From contig NW_027192193.1 of assembly GCF_041956535.1 (NCBI RefSeq), forward strand, positions 797,192 to 861,191: DNA of 64,000 bases. The letters are read 5' to 3'. Shown one piece after another: positions 36,520 through 50,762 of this stretch. The stretch's first letter is position 1; each line of letters starts with the position of its first letter. Made by a program: the position numbers and the translations under genes. Source of the DNA: Calcarisporiella thermophila CBS 279.70 (Eukaryota; Calcarisporiellomycota). The notes below the pieces were generated by a model that was not told where the DNA came from, ran no database searches, and saw nothing but the letters and a program-made list of their open reading frames with translations.

Positions 36520-37282
36520 AGTTATTTTTTGATTTTTTTTCTTAAGCTTCTCTGGTGCGAATGTGTATATTAGATGGTTCCCCTGGCTTGAAATATTTAT
36601 ACACAGCTCTTATCCTTTACACTTCCTAATCATGTTTGTTGTTGTGCTTTCATTTGTTTCCTTGTTTTGTTTCTCAATTTTTTTTTTCTCGTGATTTTTT
36701 ATAGGATTTAATGCTTTTATTTCTTCCCTCTCTTGACTCTCTTTGTTGATCCTCTTATTATTTTCTTCCTCTAACGCGTTTTCCTCTCTCAGGGGAATTT
36801 TATTTTTTGTAATTTATCTTTTTTCAATTTCATGAAGATAAAGAGGCTTTAATTCTACAATACGTCACTTCCCATGACCCGCATCCGTCCTCCCCACCTT
36901 CTTTTGGAAAATCCATGGCTAAAGTTAAGCCTCCGTAAGGTTCTACATTTTGACGGCAGCCGAAAGGATATACAAATTTAAAAGCGGATCTCTATTGTGC
37001 CTCACCCAGAAAACTTACCAAAATCATCCTGGTCGATAGACCCGAACTAGCGAGGACAGGTAGGACAAGGCAAATCGTCTTCCATTAAAAGCCTTTCAAC
37101 TAGCGTCCTTTCAGCGATGAGAAGGAGCCCCCCTTCTTTCTCCCTTTTCCCCTCTAGGAAGTCCTGTGCTCCACCTTGAGGTCATAGCTAAGTATAAAAG
37201 AGGGGCCGGTTCTCCCTAGATCTCCTCTGCTCTTAACCTTCTTTCTGCACTCGGAAACACATTAAAGAAACATCAGCACACC
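36520..37282. other. 763-bp intergenic region
   Basis: T-rich CYRI 3' flank to about 36830, then the promoter of the GPI-anchored wall protein, with a TATA box at 37193. No coding region seen. Confidence 0.5.
37193..37200 (+). promoter_or_regulatory. TATA box of the Kre9-like gene
   Basis: TATAAAAG lies 83 bp upstream of the ATG at 37283, followed by a CT-rich leader. Consensus match and spacing fit a TATA-driven, highly expressed secreted-protein gene. Confidence 0.6.
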
Positions 37283-38052
37283 ATGCACAAAATCTCGTTT
37301 ATTCTAGCATCTTTTGTTGCACTCACTGCGGCCGCACCCTTCATCACTCAACCCATCACTGGGACCGTTTGGAAAGCGGGCTCCGACGTTCAAATAACCT
37401 GGACGAACGGCACTGCAGGAACTCTCCCTATCAAGTTGATGATGGTAAGTGCAGAATTCAACGGGACAAGCTGGCAGAAGGGATTCGAATGTGAATGATA
37501 TTCAAATTCTTTTCCAATTCATTAGGGGGATCCTAATGCGTTGCAGCAGGTGAGCATCATCAACGGGACTGTTGACGGCGCATTCGGCCAGCTTCCTTGG
37601 CACATCCCCGAGAATATCACGGCAGGAAACACGTACGCATTGGCACTAGGTTTGTGTTGAGAAAAAGAGGAACAGGAAGATTGATATTAACCACACCTAA
37701 TCTGCGGTTAGGCAACCCCCCTGATATCGCTTATTCCGGACAGTTTACAATTGAGGCCGCGAATGCCGCACCATCTTCTAGCGCCGCTTCCTCGGCTGCG
37801 CCCATGGTTGTGAAACGGCAGAATCTCCCCTCGGTGCTTTCTGAAGCCGGGTCGGCCGCCACTAAGGAGGCAACCAAGGTTGCAAGCGCGGTATCCTCTA
37901 TTGGCTCAGCTGCCACTTCAATTGCGGGGAATGTGGCCTCAAAGGTCAATTCCGCGGTGGGCACGCCCTCAGCCCCCTCGCATTCGGGTGGGAATTCCAT
38001 CGCTCCTATGGCGGGGCTCGCCTTCGTGCCTGTGTTGGCTGCAATCCTCTAG
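37283..38052 (+). CDS. Kre9/Knh1-like secreted GPI-anchored wall protein
   Basis: Three exons (37283-37444, 37526-37649, 37712-38052) give 208 residues. A signal peptide (MHKISFILASFVALTAAA) precedes an Ig-like Kre9/KNH domain (FITQPITGTVWKAGSDVQI, WTNGTAGTLPIKLMMGD, GQLPWHIPENITAGNTYALA, GNPPDIAYSGQF), then a Ser/Ala-rich stalk and a C-terminal hydrophobic tail (MAGLAFVPVLAAIL) typical of a GPI signal. Asn-X-Thr sequons occur in NGT and NIT. Members of this family are abundant fungal wall proteins linked to beta-glucan assembly, but this short form has no assigned activity. An internal KRQN could be a Kex2 processing site. Confidence 0.85.
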
Positions 38053-38414
38053 ATATACGACTGCTATAATTTTCATCGGGCCATCCCATTTATCACCGAT
38101 CGATAGCTTTTTTTTGTTTTACTAATCAACTGGCGATATATCCTTGGATAAGGAAAACATTCAGACTATTTTTGGGCAATATACATTGAAAGAAATAGAT
38201 ATCTCCCGCAATATTGTTAGTCTTGTTTCATTGTGGATTCCTCCAAAATATATTTTATGTATATGAGACCTTTCTAAAACACGTTCAGAGTCTTATTCCC
38301 CTTGGCAGTCCAATATATTCGTTGAGAATGCCTGGATTTCGGAGATACGCTTAAGTTTGCAGCATCGTGCTTACTTAGCACCAGCATGTGCCCTTAAATC
38401 CCACTGGCCAATGC

Positions 38415-38421
38415 TTAGTAA
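38415..38421 (+). promoter_or_regulatory. Candidate AP-1 (Yap1/Pap1) element TTAGTAA
   Basis: Exact reverse complement of the Yap1 site TTACTAA, 238 bp upstream of the WrbA-type ATG. Genes of this family are oxidative-stress responsive in yeasts, which makes the site plausible. A single 7-mer can occur by chance in AT-rich DNA. Confidence 0.35.
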
Positions 38422-38558
38422 TGTGCACGGTGTATTAGGAAGGCAAGTTCTCACACATTCGCCAACAATATTGCGAAATTCCGCCCCGTGGCTTAGAATC
38501 TAATGTGCAATGAGACTATAGTTCCAAATAAAGAAGAAATTTCTCGGGCATGCTCAAT

Positions 38559-38566
38559 TATAAAAA
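38559..38566 (+). promoter_or_regulatory. TATA box of the WrbA-type gene
   Basis: TATAAAAA lies 93 bp before the ATG at 38659, with a CT-rich leader between. The same architecture is seen at the upstream wall-protein gene. Confidence 0.55.
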
Positions 38567-38658
38567 TAGGCTGATTGAGCTCGGGGTATCTTCACTTCAT
38601 CCCTACTTCTACACACTCTATTCTCGCTTCACTGTCTCCTTACTCCCCCATAAGAAAA

Positions 38659-39349
38659 ATGGTCAAAATCTTCGTTGTGTACTATTCCTTGTACGGCCAT
38701 GTCCGCACCTTGGCCCACGCCGAAGCTGAGGGTATCAGAAAGATCCCCGGCGTTGAGGTGGAGGTGTATCAGATTCCGGAAACGCTCCCCCAAGAAGGTA
38801 ATGCAGCCTAACTGTTGTCTGACGGCAAATATCAACGCAGATATTCACCGCTTGCCCTTCTTCCTTATAGTCCTCGAAAAGATGCATGCCCCCCCTAAGT
38901 CGGATGATCCTATCATCACTCCCGCTAAGTTGGCGGAAGCCGACGGAATTCTCTTCGGTATCCCCACCCGCTACGGTAGCAAGAGTGCTCAATGGCAATC
39001 ATTCATTGATGCAACCGGTCAGCTCTGGGCGACCGGTGCCCTTGACGGGAAATTCGCGGGCACTTTCTTCTCAACCAGCTCGCAGCACGGTGGCCAAGAG
39101 ACCACGGCTCTCACCTTCCTTACCACCCTGGTCCACCACGGCATCATCTACGTGCCTCTTGGATATAAGCATGCTTACAATAACCTCACGACTACCGAAG
39201 AAATCATCGGAGGATCTCCCTATGGAGCTGGTACAATCACCACGCCGACCGGGGCCCGCTTGCCATCTAAGATCGAGCTCGAGACGGCGCGCATCCAAGG
39301 TCAAAGATTTGCCGAGATCGTGTCTCAAAGCGTGCGCGGAAGACAGTAG
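38659..39349 (+). CDS. NAD(P)H:quinone oxidoreductase, WrbA/Pst2 flavodoxin-like
   Basis: Two exons (38659-38797, 38871-39349) give 205 residues, the normal family length. The flavodoxin-like FMN phosphate loop is YYSLYGHVRTLA. Other WrbA landmarks are DGILFGIPTRYGS, QWQSFIDATGQLWATGAL, GTFFSTSSQHGGQETTALT, LVHHGIIYVPLGY and GGSPYGAGTI. The enzyme performs two-electron reduction of quinones with NAD(P)H, protecting against redox cycling. Yeast relatives (Pst2, Rfs1, Ycp4, fission yeast Obr1) associate with eisosomes or the plasma membrane and respond to oxidants. Codon choice is strongly biased to C-ending codons, suggesting high expression. Confidence 0.95.
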
Positions 39350-40003
39350 ACTTTCCATTAATTGTATTATATTTTCTACCTGTGTTTCTTCTAAATGTTA
39401 TACTGAAAAGTCGGATCGAGCTTGATATGCATTTGAATGTTAATTTTATCATGGCACAATATTAAAAGTGGTGATTTGCCTTTTTGAAAATACGTAAAAA
39501 GCTTGAATGACTAGATGGAGAAAAAGTTACAGTTTCCAAGTATTACGAGCTGGTTCAAAATTAATCCAGCTGGCCGAATATATAATTTTTCCCATAGCGT
39601 GATAGGGTGAGTTATGTTAAAGTGGCGGGAGAAGCTTATTTTATCGGCCTCTGGAGACAAATTATCGCGTCGACCAGGGAGCTGTTGGTATACTACTAGG
39701 ACACAAATCGGTTTATCAAATGATGCGGAATAAGTGGGATATATTTCTTTATATGCAGGCTATTATTGTTCAGGTATGGCACACTCTTACAGAGCTTACG
39801 GTTTAGGAGCAAGAATAGAGCATTGAAACCACGGAGAGGGAATAAATAGTAGGGAACGCTAGAAAATCAGACCGCAGCTTGATCCTCAGGGACACTGATT
39901 AAATCTAATTGCTTGAGGTGTTTGTTATAATATAAGCCACCTGAGCATTCCATAACCCCAGATCTGTCCAAGATCGATCCTCTCTCGACTATCACTAAAA
40001 GTT
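39350..40003. other. 654-bp intergenic region
   Basis: Contains the WrbA 3' UTR and the SRP54 promoter. A weak TATA-like AATATAA lies near 39930. No ORF of interest. Confidence 0.45.
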
Positions 40004-42131
<2,128 letters not shown>

Positions 42132-42745
42132 ATGCTTTTGCACCTTTGTTCCTGGTGTGCTTGGGGGTCGGACGCGCTCGATTTTATTCTTTTAGACTGG
42201 GACTTGTTTTTCTCTTCTCTGTGTAATCATACATGATGTTTCGATATATATGAGGCTTTGCCCCTCTGGATCAAAAAGGACGTGGAGTTCATTTGCTGAA
42301 GTGGAATGCCTCTGAAACACTTAACAAAAGCCGCACTGTTTTATTATATCTCCTTTGAATATTCACATTTTAAGACGGGGGAAAATAATCGAGAGCATCG
42401 AAGCAATAAAGGGAATAGTCATCATAATAAGTTACTAGGGGCTAAAAGGGCTAAATATGAAATAAGAATAGTTAGGGGACAATGATATTGGAGACAAAAC
42501 ATTTTCAAACGTACAAAACCAAAAAAAAAAGCGTATAAACAACCACAAAAGCCTTAAGAGGGAAAGTAAAGAAAAAAAAATAACAAAATATAGCATATAT
42601 AGAACAAATAAGATAACAGAGCAAAGAGGAAAGCGAAAAACGGTGTTTTTTTTTTAAAAAAAAAAAAAGAAAACTAACGTATACGGTATGGTCTATTATA
42701 TAAAATAAATCGTTGTTTTGTAACACTGTAAAAACAACAATACTT
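42132..42745. other. Convergent 3' intergenic stretch
   Basis: 3' flanks of SRP54 and the GATA-factor gene, with A/T homopolymers near 42530 and 42643-42668. No gene seen. Confidence 0.5.
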
Positions 42746-45700
42746 TCAGCGCCAGCCTCCAGATGGAGGCTGCGGGGGATGTTGCTGATGCTGCTGCTGC
42801 TGCTGCTGTTGCATCTTTTGCAATGCAACGACGGCTGCGGCAGTTGCCTGCGCGAACATGCGCTTCTGTTCGTCGTCATTCGCAGGCTGCGTTACGCCCG
42901 AATTGTTCAACCTTGCCCGTGCCTCCATCCACGCGGCCATCATACGTTGGGTTGTATCAGGACGCACCCCCGTGAGCGTTAAGGATTTGACTGTTTCGGA
43001 GGTGGAGGAGGGCATTTGCGGAGTTGCTGTGGGGGAGCGGTATGAAGTGGATGAGGGGGTTGCATTGGTGGAGGGGTTGGGGGGTTGAGAGGTAAATCGG
43101 GAGTCGTCGGAAGTTAAGCGGCGTTGCCGCTTCGAGCTACTTGTATTTACAGGAGGGGTTGGAGGGGGCAATCTTGACGTGGACGCCGAAGAGGTCATGG
43201 AGCTCTCGTTGGGTGGTATCGTGGTTGGGGAAGCGGCTAGGGGGGAATAGGCCGAGTGAGAGCGCGACATCCCAAGACTTACCGGCCGCCCACCGCTCGC
43301 GCGCTTCCCTGTAACGCTGGGCACTGGATCTTGATTTGTTTGCTGCTGTTGAGCTAGTCGAGGTTTAGTGGGCTTCCCACTCGCACCCGCTCCGTGCCGA
43401 TTACGCTTCTTGATCACGTCCGTCTTCAGGCTGAGGGGCCGCACAACACCGTGAAGCTTATAAAAGAGTCCACATGCATTACACAGCGGATTGCCTTCTG
43501 GATCACGGCGCCAAAGTGGTGTAGTCCGTGTGCCACAGTTTGAGCATTCCGTCGGGGTAGAGTATTTGTTGTTGTTGTTAGAAGCGGCATGACTGTCTTT
43601 TCCAGCCTTGGAGGACTGTGAATCTACACCTGTCTCTGGCTCTTCATTGCCCTGTAGGTTGGCATCATCCTGATCAGTCGTAGTGGACATTGGACTATGA
43701 GAATGAGGTCGAGTGCGTTGCGGAAGCTGTTGAGTATGTTTGCGCTCCGTCTTGATCGGCGTCATTGGTGTTGGACGCGGAAAAGTCATCAAACGCTGCA
43801 TTTGTGGGCGCTTCATCAAGTCTTTTCGTTTCTGAGTCTCTACATCTTCACTCTCTCCGGCTTCGTCCAACCCTCCGATGTCATCACCTCCTCCGCCATC
43901 CTTAGGGCGATCGCCGTTGCGCATTCGAACACCATGCCCTTTCGTGGCTTCGCGATATTGGGGCTTCCCTGGATATGTAGCCGTAGGAGAGGAGGATGCA
44001 GACATCGTCGCCGAGGATGCAGCTGAAGTGCCTCCCAAAAGTGTCGGATCAATATGGGTTTGGGTTTGTACTCCATTGCCACCGTTCCCAGTTAGCTGTG
44101 CAAATGCCTCGAATGGAATCCCAGCATTCCCCACAGACCCTAATGCTCCCGCTGTCGAGTAAAGGTTGAGGAGTTGCTCAATTGACAAGCCGGTCAAGAG
44201 GTGGTCAGATGCGACACCTTGTAATTTGTTCATTGCCTCGCCAGCAGTGGATGCATCTGCAATTCCAAAATAGGCCTCATCCTGATCATCCTCGTTTGCT
44301 GGAGGAGTTTCAACTGGCGTATGATCAGAAGAGATATTTGAACGGCGGTGATGAGGCTGACCCGTGATTGTCCGTGAATATCCCATTGAATCAGACCCTA
44401 GGTAACGTGAACCAAATCCCCTACTACTGGAGAGGTCACCGGTGGAGTTCTCCAAGAGGGCTGAATTGCCGAGTGATGAAGTGCCGGATTGAATCCCGGC
44501 ATACTCCTCCATATCTGAGTTGTCAGGGAGCTCATAGGGGATGGTGATGCTTGAGGCGCCGGAGAGTTGAGGGGAAACGGTCGCAAGGTATTCTTGATTG
44601 AACTAAAATACAAAATTGTTCAAAGATAAGAAAATCAGTAGGTAGTATGGGTCAAATCTTGCCATCCCCAGCTGTAGCAGCCCCTCCATTCCCGGCCACC
44701 CATCTCCAAGAAAACTTGAGGATTTGAAGTAAAAGAACAAAGATAATAGCATACATAAGTAGGGGTGAGAAAAGGGGTACGAACCTGTTGCTGTGCCTGC
44801 TTTAAACGCGCATTTGACGAAAGATATTCGTTGGCTTCTCCATAGGATCCAGCGGTGCTCATCATTTGAGATGGAAGGATGGCACGGGTACTCCCCGCTA
44901 TCATAACCTTACGTGGCGTTCGTTCAGAAAACATCCACGACTGCTCGGACTGCTGCTGCTCCTGAGGTTCCTGGGCATGCTGATGGCCCACGGCTGGGGA
45001 TTCCGGGTATTGAATTTGTTGATCCAGCAAGAGTTGGTTCCCCTCTAATGCCGTCAATCCATATAACTCTGAAAAGAGTTGCGGAGGCGCGGAGGAGGAA
45101 AAGTTAGCAGTCGGATCGTCCTCTGGCAGTGCGCCAGAAGAGGGGTCGATTGCTGCGTGTGGCCCGCTTTGAATATTGATAGGTAGGGTGCCTGAGGCAG
45201 AGTTGGACAACGACTCGTTGAGCCCTTCTGCAGGCAATTTCTCCTCGCTCTCATCCAACGCCATCAAATCTGACTCTCCATTCTCGAACTTGAATATCCC
45301 CTGATCGTCTGGACTCAATAGGGTTGCGTCATGCAACTCCATATCCATAGTTCTATTTTGTAGTGCATGGGGGGATCTTCCCTGTTCGGGCGACGGCTTT
45401 CCAGAGTCGGAGGCATATGGTGAGCTTACTGGGGTAGCAGAATCCTCGCGAGCTTTCTTCTTCACCTCATTCTGCTGTCTCTTTTTGGAGAGCGTCATAG
45501 CCATCATTCGCCATGTCAGGTTCTCAAGCCGTGATCCATTCGGTAAGCTATCCTTTGCTTTTGTATATAATCGCCAGATCTGAGCCGCAAGTGGATCTTT
45601 TTTGGCTTGCGGAAATGCTGAATTCTCATCGGATTCATTCTCCGAGTCGGATGATACATCATGTGTATTGCGTACATTCATTAGGCCACCATCATTCATA

Positions 45701-45987
45701 TCCCGCTGTTTCAGCTTGTTCTTACTATTTTCAGACGCCCGTGGTCTTGGGGGGAACAAATTGTCCGAAAGCAGCGTAGTGACGATGGGAGGAGATCTCG
45801 GCGTGACAACCGTCAGGGCAGTCGTTGGGGGGGATTTAAGGAGCTCTCGAATGTTTTGGTTCGTCGACTGGGAGCCTACAAGATCATGCCTTGAGGAACT
45901 CAGGCTAGACTCTCCATCTCTTTCCCCACCATCGCTATTACGAGGGCGCCTAGAAACAGTGCCGCCCAAGGTCACATTTTGATCCAT
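42746..45987 (-). CDS. areA: AreA/Gaf1/Nit2-like GATA transcription factor
   Basis: Two exons (45987-44785, 44602-42746) give about 1019 residues. The N-terminal third contains a DUF1752-type conserved motif found in AreA/Gaf1/Gln3 relatives ([20 protein letters not shown] followed by [11 protein letters not shown]). The single GATA finger ([20 protein letters not shown] then [20 protein letters not shown]) has the fungal C-x2-C-x17-C-x2-C spacing and a basic tail KKRNRHG. Long Ser/Thr/Pro-rich stretches surround it, and a polyQ/QH tract lies near the C-terminus. AreA proteins switch on nitrogen-scavenging genes when preferred nitrogen is absent and are controlled by TOR. The intron donor is the non-standard GTTCGT. 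The annotated start is the first ATG in frame (MDQNVTLGG). A long 5' leader of about 1 kb is probable. Confidence 0.9.
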
Positions 45988-47067
45988 TATTTCGGGCTCG
46001 ATGCTATTTTGGTTCAGCAGATATATCAGGTAACTTCTCTCAATAAGGTTCAATGTGCGCTAGCGACGGGGTGGTTGAAAAATGCAATTCTGCTACAAGG
46101 GGTGCAGCGAAAGTAGGTGAGTGATTAGTGGGAAAGAGATAATCAGACAAAACCTCAGAGAAAGCAGTGAGGATTTAGGCCCGCCATGCGATTCTGAAGC
46201 TGAATGGAGAGTGTTACAATAAAAAAAGAGTACTTACAACCAAGTAGCTAAGGTGGTATAAAATTGCTCAATTAGAACCAAAGAAAATGAAATTAGTTGC
46301 GCAAACGAAATGAGAAACCAATGGAGACGAGGGGAAAAAGAATGCGAGTTTGATTAGAAAAATTAAGTAAGAGGACGGGAGGAACAAGGTGTGTGAGAGC
46401 GGTGGAAATAGAGAAATAGGAAGACAATAAAATGATGGCGCAGTGCGACTTCTCGCTTAAATGTTGGAGCGCTGGTAGCAGGAGAGGGTCCTAGCGGTGG
46501 GGGATGGTCTGCGTTGGGATACAAGTTAGCAAGGGGCAATGGGTCTCCCTTGCTGTGCTGCTGTGGAGAGATTGATGTGATTGATAAGTATTAGCATCAT
46601 TCTTGCTCTGCTCTGGCTCCACTGAGATGCAGATCCACGTGAATGCTGGTGGAACTATTACCTTATGCTTAGCCTTCGCTGGCGATTCGCTGCTAACCAC
46701 TCAACAATCACCAAAAATACCTGTTAAAGCTTCCACAACATATAGCCTCGAGAATGAGTGCAGGCAGCCATTGCAACACTGCCCAGAGAGATCTGTCCGC
46801 CCGCCTTCCCCGCACTTCCTGTAAACTTCCCACTCCTCCTAGCATATGCTGAGCTTCAAGGCCAATTTTTCGATCGGAACCAACGAAACACTTTAATTTC
46901 TGAACAGGAGCATAAAACCTCATCATATTACATCACTGCTGCTGCGCCCACCTCTTAGATTTTCTCGAAGAGAAAAAAAAAAGGGTTGCTAAATCCTTCA
47001 TAATTCATCCTACCATCCCCATTCCTTCACCTCCAGATTCCTCTCTGTTGTTTTCAATTCATTAACC
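45988..47067. other. 1.08-kb divergent promoter region (AreA-like / Abp1)
   Basis: Holds the 5' leaders of both genes. Purine-rich on the AreA side. HGATAR-type matches occur at 46137-46142 and 46583-46588, about the number expected by chance. No conserved coding segment seen. Confidence 0.45.
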
Positions 47068-48714
47068 ATGAGTTTACACGTTAACTTCAATACTCACTCA
47101 CAAGATCTCCAGTCAAGCTATGCGTCAGTGCTGAATAATGACGCGTCAGTGAACTGGGCCTTGTATGGTTATGACCGTGGCACAAATGATCTCAAATTAA
47201 TTGCAACGGGCGATGGTGGGCTTGAGGAGCTAGCGGAGGAATTTAACGATGGTCAAATTCAGTATGCATTTGCACGCGTGCAGGACCCAAATTTCGATCT
47301 ACCGAAATTTATACTGATTTCATGGGTACACGTTGTTGCTAATTTCGAGGAGTCCCAATTCTGATAAGGCTCATCTTTTTAGGTTGGATCGGGAGTACCT
47401 GAAAACAAGAAGGGATTATTCAACTCTCACCTTTCCGACATCTCCTCTCGTTTCCTAAAGGGCTATCATTTGCAGATTAATGCTCGAAGCGAAGAAGATG
47501 TTGACCCAGAATACATAATGAAACGAGTTGCAGAGTCATCCGGGGCAAAGTATTCCATTCATCGTGAGGCACCCAAGCCACAAGAGCCCATACTTCCCGT
47601 AAGATCGGTATATCAAAAAACTCAGATTCCAGACATCGCAGCTATGCAGCGCGAAAGTATGCGAAAAGAGGGACCTCCCGTTCCAGTCGGAACTAATTAT
47701 AAGCCAATTGTCACCAATCCGAAACCTCTTGGTGCAACTTCGTTTGATGAATCGCAAAGAAGACAGGAGGAAATAGAAAGGCGTGAAATGGAACAACGAC
47801 AGGCACGGGAGGAGATCGAAAGGCGCGAGGCAGAGATGAGGGAGAGATTGGAGAGGGAAGAAAAAGAACGACAGGAGAGAGCAGAGATGGAACGAAGGAA
47901 TAGAGAAGCTCAAGAACAGCGAGAGAGGGAGCAGCGGGAGGAGGAGGAGAGGCGAAGAATGGAAGAAGAGGCCGCCGCCACCGCTGCTGCTGAAACGGAA
48001 AGAAAACGTTTGGAACTGGAAGAGGAAGAGAGGCGGCGACAAGAAGAGGAAGAAAAGCATCGTCAAGAGGAGGAAGAGCGGCTCCAACAGGAGAGATTAC
48101 GCCAAGAGCAAGAAGCAGAAAATGTTCGCTCTGACTATGTATGAGAGTTCTATTTGACGTGATACGCCTGCAATTTTCCAAATATTAAAATTGACGTATT
48201 TGATCCCTCTTCATAGGCGGCACCCGTTCAGGAAACTACCCACGAATCACTTTCTGCCATAGTGGTCTATGATTATGATGCAGCTGAAGAAAACGAAATG
48301 TCCTTGGTTGAAGGTGAAATCATTACAGATATAGTGCAAGTAGACGAGGGATGGTGGCAGGGAGTCGGAGAGCACGGGAAAAAATCCGGGCTTTTCCCCG
48401 CTAACTACGTGCAGATACTCGAGGCCGATCAAGCTAAACAGGCTGTGCTCCCTGATTCCCACCCCGTCTCGGTTGCCCCGGTACCCGAGGCTGAAGCCAG
48501 CATTGCGCCTGTAGAGGAAGCAGCGACAGGGGGATATGCAGCAACCGCTTTGTATGACTACGAGGCAGGCGAGGACAATGAGATCTCCTTCCAGGAGGGC
48601 GAAATAATCCAGGAAATTGAGTTTGTATCTGATGACTGGTGGCAAGGAAAGTCTTCTTCTACAGGTCAAATTGGTCTCTTCCCCGCGAATTATGTAGAGC
48701 TCCACCAGCAATAA
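47068..48714 (+). CDS. ABP1: Abp1/drebrin-like actin-binding protein
   Basis: Three exons (47068-47325, 47383-48138, 48217-48714) give 503 residues. An ADF-H domain (about 1-135; ASVNWALYGYDRGTNDLKLI, QIQYAFARVQDPNFDLPKF, DISSRFLKGYHLQINARSE) binds actin filaments. A long E/R-rich coiled coil follows (about 230-335). Two C-terminal SH3 domains come next (VVYDYDAAEENEMSLVEGEI...GWWQG...LFPANYVQIL and ALYDYEAGEDNEISFQEGEI...DWWQG...LFPANYVELH). The protein acts at endocytic actin patches, activating Arp2/3 and recruiting kinases and synaptojanin. Two SH3 domains instead of the one in budding yeast is common in filamentous fungi. Confidence 0.95.
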
Positions 48715-49044
48715 ATTTATTGCGATTCTTGTGAATTTTGTTTTTTGTCATTTCTCTGTTCTCTGTTCTCTTTTTTTTCTTCCTCCATTATATCAACATG
48801 AAATATTTCTTTCATATATTTCATCATAATACAAGAAGCGTCAAGAAAAATATAAAAGCCCATTCGGAAAACATTGGTATACTTTAAAAAAATTCTCAAA
48901 GGTCGTTTGCACACTGGCGATATATAAAAAAACAAGAGAAAATATAGAGATTTGGAAAACAAGTGCAAAAGAGCGATAAACAAAAAAAAAGCAATGAAAA
49001 TATAAATACACCATATATTTCAGCCCTACCCTAGCAAGAAACTA
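48715..49044. other. Convergent 3' intergenic stretch
   Basis: AT-rich 3' UTRs of the Abp1 and NAD kinase genes. The minus-strand ORF here is low-complexity and not credible. Confidence 0.5.
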
Positions 49045-50762
49045 TCAGTGAATATCAACTCCTCTCAGTTTTTCCTCTATTCTCTCTCTTTCGTCAAGAT
49101 GATCATTATCGCTATATTCGCTCTCACTCAATTCCTCGTCCTCATCGTCATCGCTGTCCTCCGGGAATGCTTTCTGCCGCTGTCTTTGGTTCCAGTTCAG
49201 ACATCTTGTCAAGGACTCGAACCAATCCTCTGACTGGGATGTGGCGCATATGGTGGGGAATGGGAATTGGGACGCCGTTATTTTGATATAATCACCCTGT
49301 TTGAGTTCGATGCGACCACGGCCATCAAAGCTGGCCCACGCGGTGCTACGGGATGTGAGAGGGACTTGAACGCGAAGCTCCATTGAGTCAGGAAGTAGCA
49401 TCGGACGAAAACTGAGAGTGTGTGGGCAAAGTGGAGTGATGAGGAAAGCCGGAATTTCCGGGTGGGTGAGAGGGCCACCTGCAGCCAACTGAGCGCAAAA
49501 AAAAGGTGATGAATCAATAAGACGTCTATTAAGGTGAAAAAGATAAATTCCCAATGACACTTACAGAATAAGCTGTTGACCCTGTTGGGGTTGATACAGC
49601 AAGTCCATCCGCTTGCACGGTCGTCAGATGCTTCTCGTCTCCAAATAATTCCATCAAACTCATATAAGGGCTGGGGCCTCGATCTACGACCAAATCGTTC
49701 AGGACTTCAAAGGATTCTACAGGGAAATGTTCAATTGCCTCTTCCTCTAAGCGCTTTTTCTTTTTCCTCTTTTGTTTGCCAGCGGAATTTTCGGCGTCTG
49801 GTGCTGCGTGCTCGGGCATTATATCAACCAGCCGACGAGCACGATATACAGTGCATGAGAACCGCATCCGTAAATGAATACGGACGCCTTTGTCGATGGC
49901 CGTTGTTATATGCTCACGATGGTGTGAAAAATTGAAGCTAGTGAGAAAGCCAAGAGAGCCCAGATTAAAGGGGAAAACAGGAGGAACGATATGCTGGAAG
50001 AGCCATGAGGTATAGAGCACGGTCCCATCACCACCGAGCTAACCAAGAAAAACCGAACATTCAGATAAATATATCCATCAAAGGGAGTTATGCGGGATGA
50101 ATACCGTAATAATAAAATCAAACATGTGTGGGGAGCGAGCACATAGGTCGGGAGTCCAAAACTTGATATTATCCGCAAACTTAGAGGTTTTTACCAGTTG
50201 CCTGTATTTGAACTTGCGAGCGTCTCTAAGTTTCTCTTCGACATAACTATTGTTTGGAAAAGCATGAGTCGGATGACAAATCAAATTCAGATCAAGCGAT
50301 TCCAAAAAAAGCTTACACAGTCATCCCCTTCTCCAACAGCCACTCCAACAATTGTCTGGTTAAAGGAATGAGCCCAGCATCGTTCGTCTTGGTGACTATC
50401 ATGACAGTTCTTGGCTGCTCCCATTTTATTCTTGCCCTCCCCAGCCGCTTTGCCGCCTCTCGCACCCCATTTGCAGTCTCAGCAAGTTTAGACATCAGGC
50501 TCGAATCACGCTCGTATTCAAAGGAGTCGGAGTCAGGAGGCGTCACGGGCACATTATCATCGAAGAACGTGGAAGGGAAAGGAATGGCATTGTCAATGGC
50601 CTTGTGTAGAAGGCACGGGGATTTTGGTCCATCACTTAGAGTAGCAGGAGAGCGCGGGGGTAGTGGAAGGGTATAGGCATAGGAGCGATGCTCTAATCCC
50701 TCATGCCGATATTGATGCGATGATTCATGTAGAGAATGCGACCCTTGTACATTGGAAGACAT
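49045..50762 (-). CDS. NAD+ kinase (Utr1/Yef1-type)
   Basis: Four exons (50762-50317, 50246-50105, 50038-49565, 49488-49045) give 501 residues. It phosphorylates NAD+ (possibly NADH) to NADP(H). The nucleotide-binding GGDGT lies in IITLGGDGTVLYTSWLFQ. Further motifs are PFNLGSLGFLTSF, LNDLVVDRGPSPYM (ND where most members have NE), ADGLAVSTPTGSTAYSLAAGG, and HPEIPAFLITPLCPHTLSFRP. The N-terminal 130 residues are disordered with Ser/Pro-rich sequence, and no mitochondrial presequence is evident, so a cytosolic enzyme is likely. An unusual Lys/Arg/Glu-rich insertion (AGKQKRKKKKRLEEEA) interrupts the catalytic domain between VYRARRLVD and FEVLNDLV. The C-terminus is acidic. Confidence 0.93.

Larger units (their letters stand above)
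38053..38658. other. 606-bp intergenic region
   Basis: 3' flank of the wall protein, then the promoter of the WrbA-type gene with a TATA box at 38559 and a TTAGTAA element at 38415. No gene seen. Confidence 0.5.

Noticed and set aside
46137-46588. HGATAR sites in the AreA-like promoter as evidence of autoregulation
   Set aside because: Two to three matches are expected by chance in about 1 kb on both strands; no clustering.
47536-48181. Long minus-strand ORFs opposite Abp1
   Set aside because: Mirror images of the E/R-rich coiled coil; Leu/Phe/Ser-rich shadows with no domain.
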